From assembly GCF_030269485.1 (NCBI RefSeq), contig NZ_BSTL01000003.1, forward strand, positions 450,430 through 514,429: 64,000 bases of DNA. Reading direction: 5' to 3'. The notes under the pieces were generated by a model, which was not told where the DNA came from, did no database searches, and was given only the letters and a program-made list of their open reading frames with translations. Of this stretch, positions 35,442 to 44,443 are shown piece by piece. The DNA is from Actinoplanes sp. NBRC 103695 (lineage in GTDB: Bacteria > Actinomycetota > Actinomycetes > Mycobacteriales > Micromonosporaceae). Position numbers and translations under genes: made by a program. Positions within the stretch are counted from its first letter, which is position 1; the number at the start of each line of letters is the position of its first letter.

Positions 35442-36841
35442 CTCTGTTCCGATCCGGTCGGCAGCGTCGCCACGAACCGGGCTCCCGTGGTGCCGGTGTT
35501 CCCGGCGGTCAGGTCGCCTCCGTGCAGGCGCGCGTTCTCGCGGGCCAGGGCCAGACCAAGACCACTTCCTGGGGTACGCGTCCGTGCGGCGTCCGCCTTC
35601 CAGAAGCGGTCGAAGACGTGCCGCAGTGCCTCCGGGTGCAGCCCTGGGCCGCTGTCGGTGACCTCGATCAGCACCTGTGCGGCCGTGGCGGAGACACTCA
35701 GCCGCACCGGCGGAGCGCCGTGCCGCAGGGCGTTGCCGACCAGGTTGGCGACGATGACGTCGAGCCGGCGGGGGTCCAGTCGCGCCTCGAGCCGGTCCGG
35801 CGCCGACACGGTCACCCGGTCCAGCCAGCCCCGGGCGCGTAGCGTGCCGTGGACCACGGCTGGCAGATCGATCACCTCCAGCCGGAGACCGGCGGTGCCG
35901 GCGTCGAACCGGGACACCTCCATCAGGTCCTCGACCAGCGCCACCAGCCGGTTCGTCTCCATGATGGCCAGCGTCACGGACTCGCGGGCGTCGGCGTCCA
36001 TCGCGCCGGCGGCGTCATCGAGGACCTCGACCACCGCGGTGAGCGTGCTCAGCGGCGTACGCAGCTCGTGGGAGACGTCCGCGGCGAACCGCCGGGCCTC
36101 GGTCTGCATCCGATGCATCGTGGCCATCGATGTCTGTACCGATGCGGCCATCTCGTTGACGGTGACGGTCAGCTCGGCCAGTTCGTCGGCGCCTCGCGGC
36201 GGCGTCCGGGCGCCGAGGTCGCCGTCGGCCAGCCGGCGCGCGGTGTCGCGGAGCTTGGCCACCGGACGCAGGACGCTGCCCGCGGCCAGCAGGGCCAGCA
36301 GGACCGCGAGAGCCAGCGCCAGCGCCGCGGTGCCCAGGGTGGAGCGCACGAGGCCGTCGACCTGGCGGTCGACGGCGGTGAGGTCGCGGGCCGCGTACAC
36401 CTGGATCCCGGAGGCGGAACGCGCGCCGTCCGGCGCGGTGATCATCACCGGGGTGCCGATCAGCAGCCACGGCCGGTCACCGGCGACGATCCGCTGGGTC
36501 ACCAGCCGTTCCCGGGCGGCGACGGCGCCGCGCAGCTCGGCGGTGACCAGGTCGGGCCCGTCGCCGGCCGAGGAGCGTAGCGAGCGGTAGACGACCACCG
36601 TGTTCGCCCCGACCGCGGACCGCAGCCGGTCGAGGCTGTCCTGAGCCGGGGGATAGGCGAGGGTGGGTGCGGTCGCGCCGATCTGCTCGGCGACGCCGCG
36701 GACCAGTTGTTGCTCGGCGGAGGCGACCAGGGCAGCACGGGCCGACTGGGCGCTGACCCAGGCCGTCACCGCCACGCTGAGGGCCGCCACCAGCGCGAAG
36801 GCGACGACCAGCCGCATCCGCAGCCCGCGCGCCCTCACCAC
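35438..36841 (-). CDS. HAMP-containing sensor histidine kinase
   Basis: A 467-residue EnvZ/MtrB-like kinase. Helix 1 is at about 9-30 and helix 2 at about 168-190, enclosing a ~140-residue extracellular sensor. A HAMP domain (LRPVAKLRDTARRLADGDL) is followed by HisKA with phosphorylated H258 in FAADVSHELRTPLSTL, then HATPase (NLVGNALRHGAPP; DSGPGLHPEALRHVFDRFW; GSGLGLALAREN). The GTG start overlaps the response regulator by seven bases. The trio regulator-kinase-lipoprotein resembles envelope-stress systems of Streptomyces; the signal is unknown. Confidence 0.94.
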   Translation of the reverse strand: MVRARGLRMRLVVAFALVAALSVAVTAWVSAQSARAALVASAEQQLVRGVAEQIGATAPTLAYPPAQDSLDRLRSAVGANTVVVYRSLRSSAGDGPDLVTAELRGAVAARERLVTQRIVAGDRPWLLIGTPVMITAPDGARSASGIQVYAARDLTAVDRQVDGLVRSTLGTAALALALAVLLALLAAGSVLRPVAKLRDTARRLADGDLGARTPPRGADELAELTVTVNEMAASVQTSMATMHRMQTEARRFAADVSHELRTPLSTLTAVVEVLDDAAGAMDADARESVTLAIMETNRLVALVEDLMEVSRFDAGTAGLRLEVIDLPAVVHGTLRARGWLDRVTVSAPDRLEARLDPRRLDVIVANLVGNALRHGAPPVRLSVSATAAQVLIEVTDSGPGLHPEALRHVFDRFWKADAARTRTPGSGLGLALARENARLHGGDLTAGNTGTTGARFVATLPTGSEQR

Positions 36842-37509
36842 GGCCCGAATCGGTAACCGAAGCCGCGTACGGTCTGCACGTAGACCGGCGCCGCCGGGTC
36901 TGTCTCGATCTTGGCCCGGAGCCGTTGCACACAGTTGTCGACCAGCCGGGAGTCGCCGAGGAAGTCCTGCTCCCAGACCTCGCTGAGCAGCTGCTGCCGG
37001 CTGAACACCCGGCCCGGGGCCCGGGAGATGGTCAGCAGCAGCCGCAGCTCGGTCGGGGTCAGCGCCACCGGCCGGCCGCCCACCGAGACGGCCAGTCCCA
37101 CGGTGTCGATCACCAGCTCCCGGAACAGCTTGGTGCCGTCCGGCGCGCCGACGCTGCGCCGCAGCACCGCCCGGATCCGCGCGTCCAGAACCGTCGGCTG
37201 CACCGGCTTGATCACATAGTCGTCCGCGCCCGCCTCCAGACCATCGACCACGTGGAAGTCATCACCACGCGCCGTGAGCATGATCACCGGCACCTCGCCG
37301 GCGGACCGGATCCGCCGGCACACCTCGATGCCGTCCATGCCCGGCAGCATCAGGTCGAGCACCACCAGATCCGGTGGCGCGGACCGGAACTCGTCCAGCC
37401 CCGCCTCGCCCGAGGCGGCCGTACGCAGGTCGTGACCGTGCCGGCTCAACGCGAGCCGCAGCCCCCGCCGCACCAGCGGATCATCCTCGATGAGCAGCAC
37501 CGATGCCAT
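36835..37509 (-). CDS. OmpR-family response regulator
   Basis: A 224-residue regulator with receiver D52 (DLVVLDLMLPGMDG) and D9-D10, and a winged-helix DNA-binding domain ending in YVQTVRGFGYRFGPW. The true start is ATG 37509 (MASVLLIEDD); a longer upstream reading has no homology. It is first in a three-gene operon with the kinase and lipoprotein, and divergent from the SGNH lipoprotein, which could be a target. Confidence 0.95.
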   Translation of the reverse strand: MASVLLIEDDPLVRRGLRLALSRHGHDLRTAASGEAGLDEFRSAPPDLVVLDLMLPGMDGIEVCRRIRSAGEVPVIMLTARGDDFHVVDGLEAGADDYVIKPVQPTVLDARIRAVLRRSVGAPDGTKLFRELVIDTVGLAVSVGGRPVALTPTELRLLLTISRAPGRVFSRQQLLSEVWEQDFLGDSRLVDNCVQRLRAKIETDPAAPVYVQTVRGFGYRFGPW

Positions 37510-37621
37510 CCACGCAGTATGCCGCCGACCTGCCGGCGCGCACCGATCCCGGCCGCCTCTGCGACACACCTGCGACATCATTCCGGCTTGGCCGGGACAC
37601 GTGCTCGGCACGCTCGAACCC

Positions 37622-38362
37622 ATGATCAGACGCGACAGGCTCATGCTCGGACTGGCGGCGCTGCTCGCGGCGGCGGCGGGCTGCTCGGGCGGAGACGGCC
37701 GACCGGGCGCGCCGCCCGCCGCCCCGCCCGCCGGACCGACCCGAGTGATCCTGCTCGGCGACTCCGTGGCCGCCGGGCAGGCGCTCCCCATGAACGTGGC
37801 GCTCGGCGCCGCCGGGGTCGAGTTCCACTCGATGGCCTCCGACGGCGGCGGCACCGTGGTCGGCCCCGTCTCCGAACAACTGTGGCAGACGCTCCCGGAC
37901 CGCCTCGCCGACGCCCGGCCCAGCACGGTGATCTATCAGATCACCACCTACGACTGGGGCAGCGAGCAGGAACAGGAAGCCGCCTACGAGCGACTGGCCA
38001 CGACCGTGGCCCAGGCGGGAGCCCGGCTGGTCTTCGTCACCATGCCCCCGATCAAACCGGACGACTTCTACGAGCCGCACATGGACGACCTCACCAACGC
38101 CGCCGACGCCGCCCGGGCGGTCGGCGCCGGCACCGTCGTGCTCGACGCAGCCGAAGTCTGGGGCACCACCTACCAGCGGACCCGGAACGGAGTAGCGGAC
38201 CGCAGCTCCGACGGGATCCACACCTGCCCGCAAGGCGCCGCGCGCTTCACCAGCTGGTTGCTCCGCGAACTCGCCGAGCTCTACCCCGGTTTCCGGCCGC
38301 CCGACCCGGCGACCTGGGCCAACTCCGGCTGGTCAGGCGACAGACGCTTCATCGGCTGCTGA
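37622..38362 (+). CDS. SGNH/GDSL-hydrolase lipoprotein
   Basis: A 246-residue lipoprotein with the lipobox ending AAAAGC (Cys near 22), a proline-rich linker, then an SGNH hydrolase domain: block I ILLGDSVAAGQ with the catalytic Ser, and the C-terminal SSDGIHTCPQGAARF with the catalytic Asp and His. It may deacylate a surface polysaccharide or lipid. It starts 112 bases from the divergent OmpR-type regulator, whose operon probably controls it. Confidence 0.88.
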   Translation: MIRRDRLMLGLAALLAAAAGCSGGDGRPGAPPAAPPAGPTRVILLGDSVAAGQALPMNVALGAAGVEFHSMASDGGGTVVGPVSEQLWQTLPDRLADARPSTVIYQITTYDWGSEQEQEAAYERLATTVAQAGARLVFVTMPPIKPDDFYEPHMDDLTNAADAARAVGAGTVVLDAAEVWGTTYQRTRNGVADRSSDGIHTCPQGAARFTSWLLRELAELYPGFRPPDPATWANSGWSGDRRFIGC

Positions 38363-38565
38363 CAGAGGCGGTCCTCGGCGGTCCGGTGATCCGGCGCGCC
38401 GCGTGTGGCGCCCTGAATGTGCTGCTCTCCGACCCGACCGCTTCTCGCCGCCGGGGCACGGCCGGTCATGCCGGTGTCCCAGCCGCGCTCGACCGCCGTG
38501 GCGTGGCGGCGGGTGGACCGGAGCTGGGACTATCGACTGTGTCTCGTGTCCTTTGAAGTCGGCGG

Positions 38566-41388
38566 GTGTGTCTGGTGGATTTTCGGGTGCTCGGCCCGCT
38601 GGAGGTTCGCGACGAGTCAGGCTTCGTGGTGCCTTCCGTCCGGCGGAAGCCACGAATGCTTCTGGCGGTGCTTCTCCTGCGGCCGAACACGCCGGCGTCA
38701 CCCGATGCGCTCATCGACTTGCTGTGGCCGCAGGGGCCGCCCGCATCGGCGACGGCCAACCTCCAGTCGTACGTCGCGGATCTTCGGCGCATGCTGCACA
38801 GCACCGCGTTGTCCGGACAGCAGCGGATCGTCACGACCCGCGGCGGCTATCTCCTGACGGTGGAACCGGACGAACTGGACGCCGCCGTCTTCGAGCGCCT
38901 GGCGGCCGACGGACAGCGGCACCACGCGGAGGGCCGGTTCGCGGCAGCCGCCGACGCGCTGCTGCGAGCGTTGGCCCTGTGGCGTGGTGGGGTGCTGGAC
39001 GGGCTTGCGCTGCCGGAGGCGATCCGGCTGGAGGCCGGCCGGTTGGAGGAACTACGCCTCGCCGCGATGGAGGACGCCTTCGACGCCCGATTGGGGCTCG
39101 GCGCCCACGTCGAACTCGTCACGGAGCTGCTGACATCGACCACACGCCATCCGCTGCGGGAGCGACTGTGGGGACAGCTGATGCTCGCGCTGTACCGCAG
39201 TGGCCGGCGGGCGGAGGCGCTGGACGCCTACCAGCGGTGCAGCCGGCTGCTGCGTCAAGAGCTGGACGTGCGGCCCGGACGGGCGCTTGAGGAGCTTCAT
39301 CAGCGCCTCGCCGCCGACCTGGAGGTGCCGCTGACCGGTGCGACCGGCACCCCGTCGCCGACGCCACGCCAGCTGCCCGCGGACATCTCCGCTTTCACCG
39401 GTCGCGCGGCGCATCTGCGTCGGCTGGGCGCCGTTGCCGCCGGGCATGGTGACCGGCCGACCGCCACGGCCATGGCGATCACCGGCACCGCCGGGGTGGG
39501 CAAGACCACGCTGGCGGTGCGCTGGGCGCACCACGTGGCCGATCAATTCCCCGACGGGCAGTTGTTCCTCAACCTCCGCGGCTTCGACCCGTCCGGGCCG
39601 CCGCTGACATCGGTCGAAGCGATCCGGGTCCTGCTCGAGGCCCTCGGTGTGCCGCCCCACCGGATTCCCGCCACCGCGGAGGGGCAAGTGGGCTTGTACC
39701 GGAGCACCTTGGCGGGCAAGCGCGTGCTCCTGCTGCTGGACAACGCCCGGGACGCCGAACAGGTGCGCCCCCTGATGCCCGGTACGTCCGCATCGCTGGC
39801 GGTCATCACGAGCAGAGACCGGCTGATCGGCCTGGCGGCCACCGAAGCGGCCCAGATCATGCCCGTGGATCTGCCCGACGCCGGAGAGGCACGGAGGCTG
39901 CTCGCCGCCCGGATCGGGGAACACCGGGTGCTGGAAGAACCGCTGGCCGCCGACGAGATCGTCGAGTTCTGCGCGCGGTTGCCACTCGCGCTGGCCATCG
40001 CCGCCGCCTATGCCTGCGCCCACCCCGGCCTTTCCCTGACCACCCTGGCCGACCAGTTGCGCTCATCCGCCGGCGCCCTGACCGCGCTGACCGGTGACGA
40101 CGCCGCCACCGATCTACGCAGGGTCTTCCTTTGGTCGTACCGTGCGCTGAGCCCCGCGGCGGCCGAGCTGTTCGCCCTGCTCGGTCTCCATCCCGGCACC
40201 GACATCGGTGCACCGGCCATCACCAGCCTCGCCGGCCTCTCCGCTGCCGCCGTGCGCGGGCTGCTCCGGGAACTGTCCGGCGCCAATCTGCTCACCGAGC
40301 ACGCACCCGGCAGGTACACCTGTCACGATCTCCTGCGGGCGTACGCGCGGGAGCTGGCCGGCGACCCGCACCGCCGGCACCTGCGACCGGCCGCCGAACG
40401 CAGGCTGGTCGGCCACTACCTGCACACGGCGCACGCCGCGGCGCTGCTGCTGAATCCGCATCGGGACGCAGCCTCGCCGGCGCCGGCGCCCGAGGGCGTC
40501 ACGCCGGAACGCCTCGATGCTCCGGAGCAGGCGCTCTCATGGTTCAAAGCCGAACACAACAACCTTCTGGACACTGTCGAGCTGGCGGCCGCCACCGGTG
40601 GCGACCTCCACGCCGGGCAACTGGCCGGGACTCTGACGAACTACCTGGACCGGAACGGTTACTGGCAGGACTTGGTGGCGGTGCATCGCGCGGCCCTGCG
40701 GACGGCGCGACGGCTCGCCGATCCGGTCGCCGAGGCCCACGCCCATCGCGGACTCGGTCTCGCGTACGCCAGCGTGGGCCACCTGGACGAGGCGCCTGCG
40801 CACTACCAGGCCGCGCTCGACCTGTACGAGCGTGCGGGCGATCACGTCGGTCAGGCGCACACGCACCGGAACGTCGCCTGGGTGCACGGCCGGCAGAGTG
40901 ACCACCTCGAGGCGCTTCGCCACTCGGAATCTGCCCTCGCACTGTTCCGGGAAACCGGCCATCGAGCCGGCGAGGCCAACAGCCTCAACGCCGTCGGCTG
41001 GTACAGCGCACTTCTGGGCCGCCACCGGCAGGCCTTGGCCCACTGTCTGGAAGCGCTCGAAAAGCTTCAGGCACTGGGCCACCGCACCGGTGAGGCGTAC
41101 GCCTGGGACAGCCTCGGTTATATCCACGGTCACCTCGGTGACCACGCCCAAGCGGTGACCTGCTTCGAGTACGCGGTTGCCCTGTTTCGCGAGACCCACG
41201 ACCGGTACTGCCTGGCCGACGTGCTGACGCATCTCGGCGACGCCCAGCACGACACCGGTGACCGCCGAGCCGCGCGGGCGGCATGGCACGAGGCCGGTGA
41301 GATCCTCGACCAGCTCAGGCACCCCGACGGCGAGGCCGTGCGGGCCAAACTCCGCCGGCTCGACCACCCTCCGCTCGTGGGGTCCTGA
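38566..41388 (+). CDS. AfsR/SARP-family regulator with NB-ARC and TPR domains (1 of 2)
   Basis: A 940-residue transcription activator. Residues 1-90 are a winged-helix DNA-binding domain (FRVLGPLEVRDESG), about 95-245 the BTAD domain (RLEELRLAAMEDAFDARL), then an NTPase of the STAND/NB-ARC type with P-loop GTAGVGKTT at residue 307 and VLLLLDNARDAEQV as Walker B region, and TPR repeats at about 690-920 (AEAHAHRGLGLAYASVGHLDEA). Such proteins activate antibiotic or other secondary-metabolite genes. No biosynthetic cluster is in the window. The GTG at 38566 or at 38575 is the start. Confidence 0.92.
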   Translation: MCLVDFRVLGPLEVRDESGFVVPSVRRKPRMLLAVLLLRPNTPASPDALIDLLWPQGPPASATANLQSYVADLRRMLHSTALSGQQRIVTTRGGYLLTVEPDELDAAVFERLAADGQRHHAEGRFAAAADALLRALALWRGGVLDGLALPEAIRLEAGRLEELRLAAMEDAFDARLGLGAHVELVTELLTSTTRHPLRERLWGQLMLALYRSGRRAEALDAYQRCSRLLRQELDVRPGRALEELHQRLAADLEVPLTGATGTPSPTPRQLPADISAFTGRAAHLRRLGAVAAGHGDRPTATAMAITGTAGVGKTTLAVRWAHHVADQFPDGQLFLNLRGFDPSGPPLTSVEAIRVLLEALGVPPHRIPATAEGQVGLYRSTLAGKRVLLLLDNARDAEQVRPLMPGTSASLAVITSRDRLIGLAATEAAQIMPVDLPDAGEARRLLAARIGEHRVLEEPLAADEIVEFCARLPLALAIAAAYACAHPGLSLTTLADQLRSSAGALTALTGDDAATDLRRVFLWSYRALSPAAAELFALLGLHPGTDIGAPAITSLAGLSAAAVRGLLRELSGANLLTEHAPGRYTCHDLLRAYARELAGDPHRRHLRPAAERRLVGHYLHTAHAAALLLNPHRDAASPAPAPEGVTPERLDAPEQALSWFKAEHNNLLDTVELAAATGGDLHAGQLAGTLTNYLDRNGYWQDLVAVHRAALRTARRLADPVAEAHAHRGLGLAYASVGHLDEAPAHYQAALDLYERAGDHVGQAHTHRNVAWVHGRQSDHLEALRHSESALALFRETGHRAGEANSLNAVGWYSALLGRHRQALAHCLEALEKLQALGHRTGEAYAWDSLGYIHGHLGDHAQAVTCFEYAVALFRETHDRYCLADVLTHLGDAQHDTGDRRAARAAWHEAGEILDQLRHPDGEAVRAKLRRLDHPPLVGS

Positions 41389-41400
41389 GGCCGGCGCGGG

Positions 41401-41420
41401 GCCATACGAACTTGTATGGC
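41401..41420. repeat. Perfect inverted repeat between the SARP genes
   Basis: GCCATACGAACTTGTATGGC: seven-base perfect arms around a six-base spacer, 12 bases after the first SARP gene stop and about 190 bases before the second SARP start. It is too short and lacks a T-run for a convincing terminator, so it may be an operator. The rest of the gap holds no gene I can support. Confidence 0.5.
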
Positions 41421-41608
41421 GGGTGTGTAGAGGCGTCGGGCACGATCCGGCGGTCGTGTGCCGGATGTGCGCATCGGCCTGTGCGTGGGTCGGGCTCGGC
41501 CGCATCGCCTACGCGGTCTCCTCGGCTCAGCTCGCCGAGTGTCGGGCCGGTTGGTGGTCTTGCGCCCGGACCGTCCGTGCTCTGGTCCGTACCGAATCGG
41601 GGGTTTCG

Positions 41609-44443
41609 GTGGAGTTCAGGCTGCTCGGACCACTCGTGGTGGTGGACGACGACGGCGCGGAGCTGGTCGTGCCGCGCCGGATGCAGCGCCTGCTGCTGGC
41701 GATGCTGCTGCTGCACAGCAACACCAGGGTGGCGACCGACACGATCATCGGCACCCTCTGGCGGGACCGGCCGCCCGCCTCGGCCTACGCCAACATCCAG
41801 TCGCACATCTCCGTGCTGCGCGGACTGCTGGGCGACCGGGAGAGACTCGCCACCCGGCCCGGTGGCTACCTGTTGCGTACCAGCGGGGACGAAGTGGACG
41901 TGGTCAGATTCGAGGAGCTCGCGGCGAGGGGCAGGCGGGAGCTCGCGGGCGGCCAGCCCGCAGTCGCGCTGCGGCACCTGACTGAGGCCAAGGACCTGTG
42001 GCGCGGGCACGTGCTCGAGGACATCGAGGTCCCGGGCCTCCTCTGGCCGCACGTGACCAGGCTGGAGGAGCAGCGGCTCGCGGTCGTCGAGGACCACGTC
42101 GAGGCGTTGCTCACCTGTGGCCGGGCCGCGGACGCGATCGCCGAGCTCACCGCGCTGGTCGAGCGGTACCCGCTGCGGGAGCGGTTCACCGAGCAGCTCA
42201 TCCGGGCGATGCACCGGTCCGGCAGGCCTGCTGAGGCGCTCGAGGTCTACCAGCGGCTGCGGGACGTGCTCGGCGCCGAGCTCGGAGTCGAGCCGGGCGC
42301 CAGGCTGCGCAGGCTGCATCGGGCGTTGATCAGCGGCGAGCCGGACGAGACGGCGCGGCCGGGCCAGTGGCCCGTGTGCCAGCTGCCGCCGAGGGTCGCG
42401 GACTTCGTCGGCCACGACGAGGACCTGCGCGGCGTCGTGGACCTGCTGACCGCGGGTGGCATCGTTGTCGTCTCCGGCACGCCCGGCGTCGGCAAGACGG
42501 CGTTCGCGGTCGAGGTCTCGCACCGGCTGCGCGAGCGGTTCCCGGACGGCCAGCTGTACGTGTCGCTGGAAGGCAGGCACGACTGCGACCACGTGCTCGG
42601 CGAGCTGCTGACCTCGTTGGGCGTCCAGGTCACGGCGCTGCCCCACGGGCCGAGGGCACGGGCGGTGGCGTTCCGCGCGCTGGTGGCCGACCGCCGGGTG
42701 CTCGTGGTGGTCGACGCGGCCCGCGTCGCCGAGCAGGTCGAGCTGTTCCTGCCGGGCACCGGGCACAGCGCCGTGCTGGTCACCAGCAGGAGCATGGTCG
42801 GGGACCTGCCCGGTGCGCACCATGTGCGGCTGGCGCCGTTGCGCGGCGCCGACGCGGTCACGTTGATGGCCAGGATGATCCCCGACGGCCGGGTGCGCGG
42901 AAGACTCGACGCCGCGCACGAGATCGTCGAGCTGTGCGGTGGCCTGCCGCTGGCGCTGCGGGTCGTGGGCGCCCGGCTGCGGCCGCAGCCGGCGACCAGC
43001 CTGGAGCGGATGGCCGACCGGTTGCGCGACGGCCAGCGCAGACTCGACGAACTGGCCTACGACGGCCTGCAGGTGCGCTCGGTGCTGGAGATCGCCGTCA
43101 GCGAGCTCCCGCCGGACCTGGAGGTCGCGTTCCGGCGGATGGCCTTGCTCTCCGACGACTTCGCAGCGTGGACGCTGGGTGTGCTGACCAACGGCAGCGA
43201 CGGCGAACGCCTCGTCGAAAGGCTCGTCGCCTACGGCCTCCTGGACCCGGTCGGCGTCGACGCGACCGGGGAACCCCGCTACCGGCCGCACGCGCTGGTG
43301 GCGTTGTTCGTCGCGGAGCTCGCCCAGCGGCACGACGACTCGGCGGGCGCAATCGGCGACCTGCTCGACGCGCTGACCGCCATGGCCGCCGCGGTGCACG
43401 GCCGGGTGATCCGCGCCAGCGAGGGACTGCCGCCCCAGCCAGGTCCGATCCCACAGCACCCCGACTGCGCCCGGCTTACCCGCGACGCGCAGGCGTGGCT
43501 GCGAGTCGAACGGCACCGGCTGCTCGACGTCATCGGCCAGGCCTGCCGCATCGGCCTGTACGAGCGGGCGGCCAGGCTCGCCGACCTGACCATCCCCGCG
43601 CTCGACCAGCTCGGCCTCGACGACCTGCGGTTGACGTTGAGGACGATCTTCGACGCGGCGTCCGCGGCCGGCGACGAGGTCGTCGCGTGGCGCGCCGAGT
43701 ACTGCCGGGCGGACCTGCTGGTCGCCGACGACCTGGCCGCCGCCGCAAGCGCCTACCTGGCCTGCGCCGACGCGTTCCGGAGGCTCGACCGGCCCCGTGA
43801 GCTCGTGTACAGCATCACCGGCCTGGCGTTCGTGAACGGGCTGCGGGGCATCGACCCGGCCGCCCAGGTCGCGGAGGCCCGGGAGGTGGCTCGCGGCTGC
43901 GACCCGCTGACCGAGGCCCTCGCGCTGCGCACCCACGCCGAGACGTCGTTCATGGCCGGTCGGCCCGGTGAGGCGCTGGAGCTGCTGACTCACGCGCTGG
44001 AGCTGGCGCGCGAGCCCGGCGAGATGCGCCGGCTGGTGCTGATGCGGACCGCGGACTGCGCGATCGCCCTCGGCGACCTCGCCCGCGCCCACGAGGCCGT
44101 CGACGAGGCATTCTCGCTGGTGGACACCGCGAACAACCCGCGTGGGGTCGCGTGGGTAATCGTGTTGCGCAACCGGGTCCGGCTGGCGGAGGGCCGGCCG
44201 GACCCGGTGATCGGTGATGCCGTTCGTGCGCGTGAACTGTCCGTCAAGTCCGGTGACGCCCGCGGGGTCGCCGTCGCGACGATGCAGCTCGGTGAGGCCT
44301 ACCTGCGGTCCGGTGCGCCGGATCGGGCGGCCGGGCTGCTGGTGGAGTGCCTCGAGATGTTCGAGGTTACCGGGGTCCGGTACTGGCGGGCCCACACCGA
44401 GCGGTTGCTCGCCGAGGCCCGCCAGTCACCCGCCTACCGGTGA
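41609..44443 (+). CDS. AfsR/SARP-family regulator with NB-ARC domain (2 of 2)
   Basis: A 944-residue SARP activator with the same order of domains: winged helix (EFRLLGPLVVVDDDG), BTAD (RLEEQRLAVVEDHVEALL), NTPase with P-loop GTPGVGKTA at residue 290, and a helical TPR-like C-terminus from about 690. GTG 41609 is the start (GGGGG upstream; family members begin MEFRLLG). It is clearly paralogous to the preceding SARP but far from identical. AGG codons for arginine appear more frequent than in neighbouring genes, hinting at transfer. Its stop overlaps the stop of the convergent RHS gene by ten bases. Confidence 0.9.
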   Translation: MEFRLLGPLVVVDDDGAELVVPRRMQRLLLAMLLLHSNTRVATDTIIGTLWRDRPPASAYANIQSHISVLRGLLGDRERLATRPGGYLLRTSGDEVDVVRFEELAARGRRELAGGQPAVALRHLTEAKDLWRGHVLEDIEVPGLLWPHVTRLEEQRLAVVEDHVEALLTCGRAADAIAELTALVERYPLRERFTEQLIRAMHRSGRPAEALEVYQRLRDVLGAELGVEPGARLRRLHRALISGEPDETARPGQWPVCQLPPRVADFVGHDEDLRGVVDLLTAGGIVVVSGTPGVGKTAFAVEVSHRLRERFPDGQLYVSLEGRHDCDHVLGELLTSLGVQVTALPHGPRARAVAFRALVADRRVLVVVDAARVAEQVELFLPGTGHSAVLVTSRSMVGDLPGAHHVRLAPLRGADAVTLMARMIPDGRVRGRLDAAHEIVELCGGLPLALRVVGARLRPQPATSLERMADRLRDGQRRLDELAYDGLQVRSVLEIAVSELPPDLEVAFRRMALLSDDFAAWTLGVLTNGSDGERLVERLVAYGLLDPVGVDATGEPRYRPHALVALFVAELAQRHDDSAGAIGDLLDALTAMAAAVHGRVIRASEGLPPQPGPIPQHPDCARLTRDAQAWLRVERHRLLDVIGQACRIGLYERAARLADLTIPALDQLGLDDLRLTLRTIFDAASAAGDEVVAWRAEYCRADLLVADDLAAAASAYLACADAFRRLDRPRELVYSITGLAFVNGLRGIDPAAQVAEAREVARGCDPLTEALALRTHAETSFMAGRPGEALELLTHALELAREPGEMRRLVLMRTADCAIALGDLARAHEAVDEAFSLVDTANNPRGVAWVIVLRNRVRLAEGRPDPVIGDAVRARELSVKSGDARGVAVATMQLGEAYLRSGAPDRAAGLLVECLEMFEVTGVRYWRAHTERLLAEARQSPAYR

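Noticed and set aside
41315..44395. A 1026-codon minus-strand frame opposite the second SARP
   Set aside because: Antisense shadow; composition dominated by Gln, Arg, Asp and His, with no motif, while the plus strand encodes an intact SARP.
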